In this document: one piece after another, positions 1 to 5,374 of the stretch | Layout: every line of letters begins with the position of its first letter | Position numbering within the stretch: the first letter of the stretch is position 1 | Assembly: GCA_002732675.1 (NCBI GenBank) | Contig: NVRR01000157.1 | Span: 1-7,312 of the forward strand | Direction of reading: 5' to 3' | DNA from: Sneathiella sp. | Lineage (GTDB): Bacteria > Pseudomonadota > Alphaproteobacteria > Sneathiellales > Sneathiellaceae | Length of the DNA: 7,312 nt | Made by a program: the position numbers and the translations under genes | Notes under the pieces: generated by a model | The model's database searches: none | What the model was told of the DNA's origin: nothing | The model's input: only the letters and a program-made list of their open reading frames with translations

Positions 1-94
1 GATATTTATACCAAATCGTGAAGTTATCTTCTCGGTCTGAGCATGGATTCTGCCTTGTAGTTAGAATTAATTTTGAAAGGGTATTTTTCATGGC

Positions 95-292
95 ATGGAT
101 CGACGACTTGAAAGAATTACCCTGACGCTTCAAGGCCGGAAAGCTTATGAACGGCTTGTTCCGACGATGTTGGACGTCGAAACGGATCTGATCAAGAAAC
201 TGGGACAAGCCAATAGCGAGGCGCTGGAAAAGGGATTGGCTGCGTTGGAGGATATTTTTATTGATCAGGCGAAGATCAAAAAAGCAGGGTAA
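95..292 (+). pseudogene. MarR-family regulator remnant, C-terminal half only
   Basis: The 65 residues begin with DRRLERITLTLQGRKAYERL, which matches the wing and following helix of MarR-family regulators (the D-R-R..RI.LT..G signature). They continue into the amphipathic C-terminal helices that form the MarR dimer interface. The helix-turn-helix that should precede the wing is missing: reading upstream in the same frame gives stops at 38-40, 62-64, 68-70 and 74-76, and neither other frame restores it. A complete MarR protein is normally about 140-160 residues, so less than half remains. No convincing Shine-Dalgarno precedes the ATG. It ends 14 bases from the convergent dioxygenase gene. I read it as the decayed 3' end of a regulator. 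A translated dimerisation-only peptide is possible but unsupported. Confidence 0.6.
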
Positions 293-306
293 TGCCTGGC
301 GGCCCG

Positions 307-1143
307 TTATTGCGGCCAAACCAGCGGAAACAAATCGCTATCCAAAGGGGCGCCGGGCGGGATCATCGGGTCGCGCAGCATTTTTTGTAAATTGGGGCGC
401 GGATTATATGTGACGTCGTGCCCGGTCCAGCGCTGGATATAGGCGCGGCGGCGTTGATTCTCAAGTCGGTTCGGCTGGGCGCCATGTACCGTTAGGCCAT
501 GGTGGATCGTGCAGTCCCCGGGTTCCAGCTCGAATGAAACGATGTCATAGGCATCCCGGTTCCCTTCAACATCCGGGACTTCCGGTAGATCCTCGTCATA
601 TGTCTGATCTGGATCGAAGCTGATCGCGAGAAATTTTTTGCCCCAGCGGTGAGAGCCCCGTAAATATTCCACAGCGCCGCTGTCGAATGTCACCGGATCA
701 AGCGCCAGCCACAAAGAGGAGACCTGGTCCCCTGCGACCGGCCAATAGGTATAGTCCTGATGCCAGGCTGTCGGGGTCGAGGTATCCGGCTCTTTCACCA
801 GGATCTGGTCAAACAACAAATTGACCTTGTTGGCCTGCATGAGAGAAGCTGCTATCTGCGCAGCAGGGGATTTGAATACGGCCTCTTTGAACCCGTCGAC
901 ATGATGGCAAACAAAGGTGTCGCCAAAGAAAAACCCGGTTGCATCTTCGGCATCTATATTTTTCACCATGCCGGAGGGGTTGGCCATATCGACCTCGATC
1001 AGGTCCTGAAGGCGATGAACCCAATCCAAATCGAAGAACCCGCGAAGACAGATAACGCCGTCTTCTTCATATTGCCTGATTTCGTCTGTTGTGATTCCCC
1101 GGTGCATTTTATTGTTCATCGTTTTGCTGCCTTGTCGTTGCAT
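307..1143 (-). CDS. Phytanoyl-CoA dioxygenase (PhyH) family protein
   Basis: This is a cytosolic Fe(II)/2-oxoglutarate-dependent oxygenase of the PhyH family. Numbered from the chosen start, the HxD iron-binding pair is in WHQDYTYWP (His128, Asp130), the distal iron His is in TVHGAQPN (His220), and an RRR cluster at 231-233 supplies the Arg expected to bind the 2-oxoglutarate carboxylate. The N-terminus has the family's typical TTDEIRQYEEDGVICLRG opening. Known members hydroxylate acyl-CoAs or small metabolites; the substrate here cannot be read from sequence. The frame is open back to 1182, but there is no Shine-Dalgarno there. The Met at 1143 has AGAAGG nine bases upstream; the Met at 1119 has a weaker AAGG and is a fair alternative. 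The length of 278 aa is normal for the family. It diverges from the PH-domain gene and converges on the MarR remnant. Confidence 0.88.
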   Translation of the reverse strand: MQRQGSKTMNNKMHRGITTDEIRQYEEDGVICLRGFFDLDWVHRLQDLIEVDMANPSGMVKNIDAEDATGFFFGDTFVCHHVDGFKEAVFKSPAAQIAASLMQANKVNLLFDQILVKEPDTSTPTAWHQDYTYWPVAGDQVSSLWLALDPVTFDSGAVEYLRGSHRWGKKFLAISFDPDQTYDEDLPEVPDVEGNRDAYDIVSFELEPGDCTIHHGLTVHGAQPNRLENQRRRAYIQRWTGHDVTYNPRPNLQKMLRDPMIPPGAPLDSDLFPLVWPQ

Positions 1144-1160
1144 CACATGGCGCCTTCTGG

Positions 1161-1189
1161 ATATAGTATCATGAACCGTCATAAATCAA
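1161..1189 (-). promoter_or_regulatory. Possible sigma-70-like promoter for the PhyH gene
   Basis: Read on the minus strand, TTGATT (complement of 1184-1189) is followed 17 bases later by CTATAT (complement of 1161-1166). This is a plausible -35/-10 pair in the short divergent gap before the dioxygenase. If real, transcription would begin near 1154, which rules out the start at 1182 and leaves a very short leader before 1143, or about 35 nt before 1119. It is based on consensus matching only. Confidence 0.3.
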
Positions 1190-1202
1190 AAATTGGTCCG
1201 TT

Positions 1203-1817
1203 ATGATGCTGAGTCCCGCGGAAAGTTATTTCCAAAAAAACTACCTTTGGCCAGAAGAAACCATTAAATGGCGCGGCTATCCGGGGCGCGCTCGATCCAT
1301 GGCCTTTAATTGGTGGTTCACGATTGTCGGCTGGGCTATGTGCATTTTTCTTTTTATGCTCTGGCGTGCATCACCGGAGATAACCGATGTACGATTGCCT
1401 GAAGTCGTGTTGGTTCTTTTTGCCCTGTGGCTCGCACTTACGCCGCTGCGCTATGCGCTCCGGGCGCGGAGAACGGCCTATTTTGTGACCGATAAGCGGG
1501 CGGTTATTCTTGAAAAAGGGCTGCGGATTCGCGAGACCGTGTTTAATCCCGACGCGATCACCGACTATAAGCTTATCCGGCGCGGTGGCGACCGCGGAGA
1601 CATTCGCCTCCGGTTAAGCCAGACAAGAACCAAAACCGCCTATCAGGAGGACAAGGAAAAATGGATACCGGGTTTGACGGGGGGAAATGTCTCCTGGTCC
1701 GGCGTCGCCCCCTTTGTATCTTTCAATGACGGTTTTTGGGGCATCACAGAAATTTCTATGGCAGCGACTGCGCTGACTGATCTTGTTAATAGCGCGGATC
1801 GGGGCGCTAAATATTAA
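1203..1817 (+). CDS. Membrane-anchored bacterial PH-domain protein
   Basis: The 204-residue protein has two hydrophobic segments, at about residues 34-54 (FNWWFTIVGWAMCIFLFMLW) and 66-86 (PEVVLVLFALWLALTPL). Together they form a membrane hairpin. From about residue 90 a bacterial pleckstrin-homology-like domain follows, recognisable by AYFVTDKRAVILEKG, then a VFNPDAITDYKLI strand and a run of beta-prone segments to about 195. The layout resembles the DUF304/bPH2-type membrane proteins. The soluble domain probably faces the cytoplasm (inferred from basic residues such as RYALRARR beside the second helix). No catalytic residues are visible and the function is unknown. The start is ATGATG with no clear Shine-Dalgarno. 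It diverges from the PhyH gene, which does not by itself imply a shared role. The next gene is nearly 400 bases away. Confidence 0.75.
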   Translation: MMLSPAESYFQKNYLWPEETIKWRGYPGRARSMAFNWWFTIVGWAMCIFLFMLWRASPEITDVRLPEVVLVLFALWLALTPLRYALRARRTAYFVTDKRAVILEKGLRIRETVFNPDAITDYKLIRRGGDRGDIRLRLSQTRTKTAYQEDKEKWIPGLTGGNVSWSGVAPFVSFNDGFWGITEISMAATALTDLVNSADRGAKY

Positions 1818-2204
1818 AATTTCTGATACAAGCTACTCTTTCAATGCCGTATAGTTATGAAGTCAATTGTGAGGTATGCCTCACAATATATCGGCATATT
1901 CATCACAAATAATAGACACTTAATTATCAACAGCTTATGCGATTTTAACGATCTTGCGGAAGTTTGTAGGCGGCTAAGATTCGCAGAACACACACCCCAA
2001 TTTTTCATTTTTAATAAAATCTCTTATAAGTTGTGAATAGAAACCTGATGAGCTGAAACCGGCAACCTCCTAATTTCTAATATTTTCCAACTTTAACGAG
2101 TGGTATAAATGCTTAACTATTAATTTTTTTTATTGTAGAAAGAGAAATCGGCGAACAAGTATGTGTCACTAAGCTAACAGAAGAGTACGGGAGATTTTAA
2201 GGTA
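1818..2204. other. AT-rich intergenic stretch without a gene
   Basis: These 387 bases hold no convincing coding sequence on either strand. The composition changes sharply to AT-rich just after the PH-domain gene and stays so through the next gene. The one strong structure is the nested inverted repeat at 1844-1897. Further on there are T- and A-runs (about 2120-2132) and a TATAAA -10-like hexamer at 2104-2109 that could belong to a promoter for the gene at 2205, but I could not pair it with a good -35. No tRNA or known RNA gene was recognised. Confidence 0.6.
1844..1897. repeat. Nested inverted repeat / structured element
   Basis: The inner arms TTGTGAGG (1867-1874) and CCTCACAA (1879-1886) are perfectly complementary around a TATG loop; A1866-T1887 would add a ninth pair. 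The outer arms ATGCCGTATA (1844-1853) and TATATCGGCAT (1887-1897) pair over ten bases with one bulged T at 1891. A competing helix is possible between TATGCC (1875-1880) and GGCATA (1893-1898). It starts 27 bases after the PH-domain stop codon. No T-run follows, so it is not a standard intrinsic terminator. It could be a transcript-end stabilising hairpin, an operator with dyad symmetry (GTGAGGTATGCCTCAC is compact enough), or part of a small RNA. Confidence 0.55.
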
Positions 2205-2600
2205 ATGGAAACTAACAATAAAGAAGATATCGGCAATGAGTGGAGACGGATAGAAAAAGGAAATTGCGAAAATAATTCAATTGCTAAAATCGCCGAATTT
2301 TTCAAACTGATTACTAAATTTATTATCAAGAATTCGGACGATTTGACTCACGAACAACTTGAGGAAATTTTACTGAAAACAGATAAATACATAGCCCAAG
2401 TAGGCGCAAATCTTAATTCCAAAGAGGAGGATTTGTTCTATTTATTACAAATTTCCTGGTACACAGTGTTTCTTCACGACTGCAAGTTAGTGTTATATGG
2501 ATTGGGCGAAGAAGATGACCTTTTTTGCAACATCCGTCCCATACTGGAGCATGCTCTTCTTTCTATCAAAAAGCCAAATTTCGGCCAGAACGTGCACTAG
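2205..2600 (+). CDS. Hypothetical protein, AT-rich gene
   Basis: I do not recognise this 131-residue protein. It appears mostly alpha-helical and acidic, with Asn/Lys-rich segments at the N-terminus (about 1-25), a helical stretch at 27-45, a Glu-rich segment near 50-60, and a hydrophobic LFYLLQISWYTVFLHDCKLV region around 77-97. The latter is amphipathic and too broken to call a membrane span. There is no signal peptide or catalytic motif. GGGAGA about ten bases before the ATG could serve as ribosome binding site; the closer AAGG is too near. Base composition is far from the neighbours: 60-base stretches inside it count about 30-35% GC, against about 63% in a stretch of the nitrile hydratase beta gene. 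This suggests horizontal acquisition. It could be a chance frame, but its length in AT-rich DNA argues for a gene. Confidence 0.55.
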   Translation: METNNKEDIGNEWRRIEKGNCENNSIAKIAEFFKLITKFIIKNSDDLTHEQLEEILLKTDKYIAQVGANLNSKEEDLFYLLQISWYTVFLHDCKLVLYGLGEEDDLFCNIRPILEHALLSIKKPNFGQNVH

Positions 2601-2670
2601 CTACGCCCCGGATTTTGAGAGGCGAAGCGGGAGTAAATTTTAGATATATTCTTAAAACGTGTGTTGATCC

Positions 2671-3141
2671 TTATCTGGCCGCGCATTCTGGAATGTGATT
2701 TTCTTCAATGATGCCTAGCCCCAATATGGTTCGGTTGGAATAGCTGAAATAGGCGACTGCCTGGTTTATCTCCAGAATTTCACTGTCTTCAAGTCCTGTG
2801 CCGCGCATCTCGTCGATCATATTCTCATCGATTTGCGACGGACGAGTGGTGAGAAGGTTGGTGTAGAGCAACATTGCAAGGTCGGAGCCGGTAAACACCT
2901 GTTCCGGCCTTCCGGTTTCCAGGGCACTCAGGATATTGTTGGCTTGCTGCTCGTCCGCCGTGTGCGCACGCAACTTTTTAAACTGCTGCCGGGCGTCATG
3001 GTCGCAGGCGTTGAGGATGCTGACATAGAGCCCGATCACATCGCGCTTCCATGCGGGCAGGGCATTTTCAGCATTGCTGTCATAGAGTTCTTTCAGGCCG
3101 CTGTTTGCTTCTTCATACCCGATCGTTGTAATCCATGTCAT
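2671..3141 (-). CDS. Peroxidase-related AhpD-fold (carboxymuconolactone decarboxylase-like) protein with a non-canonical active site
   Basis: The 156-residue protein resembles the 'uncharacterised peroxidase-related' branch of the AhpD/CMD superfamily. Its C-terminal half is typical: YTNLLTTRPSQI, then a G..DSEILEINQAVAYFSYSNR segment ending in LGLGI. The redox centre in this family is usually N-x-C-x-x-C followed by His. Here the corresponding site reads NACDHD (44-49), so the first Cys is kept (Cys46) and the second is Asp49. A classical CxxC peroxidase cycle therefore looks impossible. The only other Cys is Cys153 near the C-terminus. The start at 3141 is chosen because AGGGG lies eight bases upstream; the longer open frame to 3195 would need a TTG start inside the terminator-like hairpin tail. 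It diverges from the nitrile hydratase operon. Confidence 0.7.
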   Translation of the reverse strand: MTWITTIGYEEANSGLKELYDSNAENALPAWKRDVIGLYVSILNACDHDARQQFKKLRAHTADEQQANNILSALETGRPEQVFTGSDLAMLLYTNLLTTRPSQIDENMIDEMRGTGLEDSEILEINQAVAYFSYSNRTILGLGIIEENHIPECAAR

Positions 3142-3189
3142 ATGGCGTACCCCTAATTTGCGCGAGAACCGGAACAGACGGATGATAAG

Positions 3190-3220
3190 TATCAAAAAGG
3201 CGCAGCATGTTGCGGCGCCT
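3190..3220 (-). terminator. Intrinsic-terminator-like hairpin upstream of the peroxidase-related gene
   Basis: On the minus strand the arms AGGCGC (complement of 3215-3220) and GCGCCT (complement of 3198-3203) pair. Inside them GCA/TGC (3205-3207 with 3211-3213) adds three pairs after one mismatch, leaving a three-base loop. Five T's (complement of 3194-3198, the first being the last stem base) then follow before GATAC. This has the shape of a Rho-independent terminator reading leftward; on the plus strand no T-run follows. It lies 49 bases before the ATG at 3141 with no gene on its other side on that strand, so it is either an attenuator or the end of a short leader or small RNA. GTATCAA occurs on both sides (3189-3195 and 3227-3233). 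Confidence 0.5.
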
Positions 3221-3258
3221 GTCTTCGTATCAACGCGATCAAATTGTCCAGTTTGCTT

Positions 3259-3287
3259 TTGTACTCCAGGATATTCCGGCCTATATT
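3259..3287 (+). promoter_or_regulatory. Possible promoter of the nitrile hydratase operon
   Basis: TTGTAC (3259-3264) and TATATT (3282-3287) are separated by 17 bases, giving a plausible start near 3294 and a leader of about 54 nt. An inverted repeat ATATTC-N7-GAATAT (3283-3301) overlaps the -10 region and could be an operator. The -35 match is modest, and the call rests on consensus and position only. Confidence 0.3.
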
Positions 3288-3347
3288 CGCAGATAGAATA
3301 TTAACGAATAGTGAACAAAAACGCTCAGCGTGTCTTGAGGATATCAA

Positions 3348-3968
3348 ATGGCTCATAATCATAAGCATGGAGATCCACTGCCGGAGACGGTTTTACGGGT
3401 AAAAAGCCTTGAATCCCTCCTGGTCGAGAAGGGGCTGGTGGAAACGGCGGCTCTCGATGCACTCATTGATCGTTATGAGAATAAGGTTGGCCCGAAGAAC
3501 GGCGCGAAGGTTGTCGCCAGGGCGTGGACAGACCCTGATTTCAAGCAACGACTGCTGCAGGATGCGACAGCCGCCATTGCCGAATTCAGCTTTTCCGGGG
3601 CGCAAGGCGAAGAACTTGTGGCGGTGGAAAATACCGATGCTGTTCATAATGTCGTCGTTTGCACCTTATGTTCCTGCTATCCATGGCCGGTATTGGGCCT
3701 GCCGCCGGTCTGGTATAAATCCGCGCCATATCGGTCGCGCGTCGTGCGGGAGCCGCGCGCTGTTCTTGTTGAATTCGGAACCGAACTTCCCGCATCCACT
3801 GAAGTGCGGGTTTGGGATAGCACGGCGGAAACCCGGTATCTTGTCATTCCCAGGCGCCCTGAGGGTTCCAGCGGAATGAACGAAGATGGGCTAGCGGCGC
3901 TGGTCAGCCGCGACAGCATGATCGGCGTGACGGAGGCCATTAGCCCTTCTACCGTGGGAGGCGCCTGA
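3348..3968 (+). CDS. nthA: Nitrile hydratase alpha subunit, cobalt type
   Basis: This is the metal-binding subunit of the cytosolic nitrile hydratase, which adds water to nitriles to give amides. The family claw motif is intact: [11 protein letters not shown], with Cys105, Cys108, Ser109 and Cys110. Two of these cysteines are normally oxidised to sulfinic and sulfenic acid in the mature enzyme. Thr between the first two cysteines and Tyr after the last are the usual signature of cobalt enzymes; iron enzymes have Ser and Thr. The segment [21 protein letters not shown] just after it is also typical. The length of 206 aa matches the family. The start has GAGG seven bases upstream (3337-3340). 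The stop is one base from the beta start, so the two are co-translated. Thiocyanate hydrolase gamma has a similar motif, but the undivided beta subunit next door favours nitrile hydratase. Confidence 0.95.
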   Translation: MAHNHKHGDPLPETVLRVKSLESLLVEKGLVETAALDALIDRYENKVGPKNGAKVVARAWTDPDFKQRLLQDATAAIAEFSFSGAQGEELVAVENTDAVHNVVVCTLCSCYPWPVLGLPPVWYKSAPYRSRVVREPRAVLVEFGTELPASTEVRVWDSTAETRYLVIPRRPEGSSGMNEDGLAALVSRDSMIGVTEAISPSTVGGA

Positions 3969-3969
3969 T

Positions 3970-4626
3970 ATGGACGGTGTTCATGATATGGGCGGCATGC
4001 ATGGCATGGGCCCGATTGACGCGGAAGAAAACGAGCCGGTATTTCACGGGGAATGGGAAAAACGCATGTTCGCCATGAATAATGCCGCCAGCGCTCTTGG
4101 CGTGCGCAATATTGATGAATCGCGCCATGCGCGCGAGCGCATGAACCCCGGGGCGTATCTAAGCAGCAGCTATTATGAAATATGGCTTGATGGGCTGGTA
4201 CGGACCTTGAGCGAAAAGGGACTTATTTCCGAAGAAGAATTGGCAGGTGTCGTGGCGCCAAAACCCGTCACAACCCCGAAACCCGCCATTAGGGCAGAAG
4301 ATGTTGACAAGGCCATGGACAAAGGTGCGACCTATACCGTTCCGGAGGGCAAACCCGCCGGCTTTATTGTCGGACAGACGGTCCGCGCGAAAAATATCCA
4401 CCCTGCGGGCCATACGCGGCTGCCACGTTATGCCCGTGGTCATGAAGGGATAGTCTGTCGCGACTATGGTATTCATGTCTTTCCCGACGCCAACGCCCAT
4501 GGTGCCGATGACCCGCAGCATCTTTATAACGTGAAATTTTCGTCCGTTGAATTATGGGGTGAAGACGGGACCAAGGGCGATTATGTCTATATTGACCTCT
4601 GGGACGACCATCTGGAGCGTGCGTGA
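3970..4626 (+). CDS. nthB: Nitrile hydratase beta subunit
   Basis: This is the partner of the alpha subunit in the heterodimeric hydratase. The N-terminus carries the family hallmark MDGVHDMGGMHGMGPI and then EPVFHGEWE. NIDESRHARERM (47-58) contains Arg52, a position whose Arg contacts the oxidised alpha cysteines in known enzymes. YYEIWLDGL (68-76) follows. The C-terminal SH3-like barrel is complete: VGQTVRAKNIHPAGHTRLPRYARGHEG (about 134-160) through VKFSSVELWG to the DLWDDHLE end. In thiocyanate hydrolase these two halves are separate proteins; here they are fused, as in nitrile hydratases. At 218 aa it is full length. GGGAGG (3957-3962) inside the alpha gene end serves as ribosome binding site, seven bases before the ATG. 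Confidence 0.95.
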   Translation: MDGVHDMGGMHGMGPIDAEENEPVFHGEWEKRMFAMNNAASALGVRNIDESRHARERMNPGAYLSSSYYEIWLDGLVRTLSEKGLISEEELAGVVAPKPVTTPKPAIRAEDVDKAMDKGATYTVPEGKPAGFIVGQTVRAKNIHPAGHTRLPRYARGHEGIVCRDYGIHVFPDANAHGADDPQHLYNVKFSSVELWGEDGTKGDYVYIDLWDDHLERA

Positions 4627-5003
4627 TGACCTCGGCCGCATATGATCTTGAACAGGCGCTGGACAGGGTGCAGATCCCCCGGGATGAGGATGGTCCGGTT
4701 TTTGATGAGCCCTGGCAGGCACAAGCCTTCGCCATGGCAGTCAAGCTTAATGAAGCCGGGCAATTTACCTGGAGTGAATGGGCTGACATATTCGGGGTTG
4801 AAATTGCGGCGGCTACTGAAAAAGGACAGGGTGTTGGCAATGAGGCCTATTATTTATGTTGGCTTGCGGCGCTTGAAAAGATTGTCGGTGTGAAAGACCT
4901 GCTGACCCAGGAGCAGCTTCTGCACCGGAGAGAGGAATGGCGGCAGGCCAGTCTGCGGACCGAGCATGGACAGCCCATAGAGCTGCAGGGCGGCGACAAA
5001 TAA
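4626..5003 (+). CDS. Nitrile hydratase accessory protein (p14K-type cobalt activator)
   Basis: This small protein belongs to the nitrile hydratase accessory family, which acts as a chaperone for inserting cobalt and oxidising the alpha-subunit cysteines (known from studied cobalt enzymes). It is visibly related to the beta N-terminal half: FDEPWQAQAFAMAVKLNEAG (26-45) lines up with FHGEWEKRMFAMNNAAS, and YYLCWLAALEKIVGVKDLLT (75-94) with YYEIWLDGLVRTLSEKGLIS. It lacks the beta C-terminal barrel, as expected. Its one cysteine is Cys78 and no CxCC metal motif is seen. The beta stop and this ATG overlap in TGATG, with GGAG eight bases upstream (4614-4617); a GTG one codon earlier is a less likely start. 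Tight coupling fits stoichiometric maturation. Length 125 aa. Confidence 0.9.
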   Translation: MTSAAYDLEQALDRVQIPRDEDGPVFDEPWQAQAFAMAVKLNEAGQFTWSEWADIFGVEIAAATEKGQGVGNEAYYLCWLAALEKIVGVKDLLTQEQLLHRREEWRQASLRTEHGQPIELQGGDK

Positions 5004-5071
5004 TTTGCGATTTTGGGTCGATGCGCCTATGTCTGCCTCACTGAAAATCATTAAAGACGACTGGAAAGCAC

Positions 5072-5335
5072 GTGTCCGACATAGATACCTTCGCCTTGCC
5101 CGATGAAGAAACCAAGCAGAAGCTGGATAAGGCGGCTGAAATCATCACCAATTATATGAATAAAGCGCTTCGGGATTGCCTGGAAGCGGGCCTAGAGCGG
5201 GAGCATTTCACCGCCGGGGTTATTGCAACGATGATGCAGGCCGTTGAAACAAGCCTCGGCGGTAATTCCGCCGGAGCTTTGCAGGAAATGGCACAAATGG
5301 CTGCCAATCATGAGGATGAGACTCCGATCCAGTAA
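5072..5335 (+). CDS. Small helical protein of unknown function at the end of the nitrile hydratase operon
   Basis: I do not recognise this 87-residue protein. It is predicted mainly helical: DEETKQKLDKAAEIITNYMNKALRDCLEAG (11-40) looks like one or two amphipathic helices, HFTAGVIATMMQAVETSLGG (45-64) is more hydrophobic, and the tail is acidic. It has one Cys (36) and two His residues, with no signal peptide or membrane span. The start is GTG with GGAAAG just upstream (about 5063-5068), which is acceptable but not strong. It follows the accessory gene after 68 bases in the same direction, so co-transcription with the hydratase is likely but not proven. Codon use resembles the operon genes. 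It ends 15 bases from the convergent dehydrogenase stop. Confidence 0.65.
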   Translation: MSDIDTFALPDEETKQKLDKAAEIITNYMNKALRDCLEAGLEREHFTAGVIATMMQAVETSLGGNSAGALQEMAQMAANHEDETPIQ

Positions 5336-5374
5336 GCTTGTTCAGCCGCCTCAGTCTGGCGTATGGATTGGCAG
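5301..5374. repeat. Long-range inverted repeat across a convergent gene junction
   Basis: CTGCCAATC (5301-5309) and GATTGGCAG (5366-5374) are perfect nine-base complements. Nested inside are TGAGG (5311-5315) and CCTCA (5349-5353). They straddle the stop codons of the small helical protein gene and the dehydrogenase gene, each arm lying inside a coding end. It could fold in transcripts from either side and help end or protect them. No T-run follows on either strand and the spacer is long, so chance is possible. Confidence 0.35.

Noticed and set aside
760..1206. Plus-strand open frame of 148 codons
   Set aside because: It is antisense to the PhyH gene, whose iron and 2-oxoglutarate motifs are intact. 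Its translation has no recognisable domain.
1924..1932. DnaA-box-like TTATCAACA in AT-rich DNA, suggesting an origin
   Set aside because: It is a single one-mismatch box. The other candidate near 2031-2039 has two mismatches, and no cluster or replication gene is nearby.
2045..2059. Hammerhead-ribozyme-like core CTGATGA followed closely by GAAAC
   Set aside because: Only three bases (GCT) separate the two core blocks, so stem II is absent, and I find no matching stems I and III around them. Chance similarity is the simpler reading.
1810..2650. TAAAATTT motifs near both edges of the AT-rich segment as possible terminal repeats
   Set aside because: The match is short, AT-only and nearly self-complementary, which is expected by chance in such DNA. 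No transposase accompanies it.
5029..5106. 25-codon frame starting ATGTCTGCC between the accessory gene and the small helical protein gene
   Set aside because: It has no Shine-Dalgarno and a basic, low-information sequence, and it overlaps the GTG start of the better-supported gene. A leader peptide role cannot be excluded but has no evidence.
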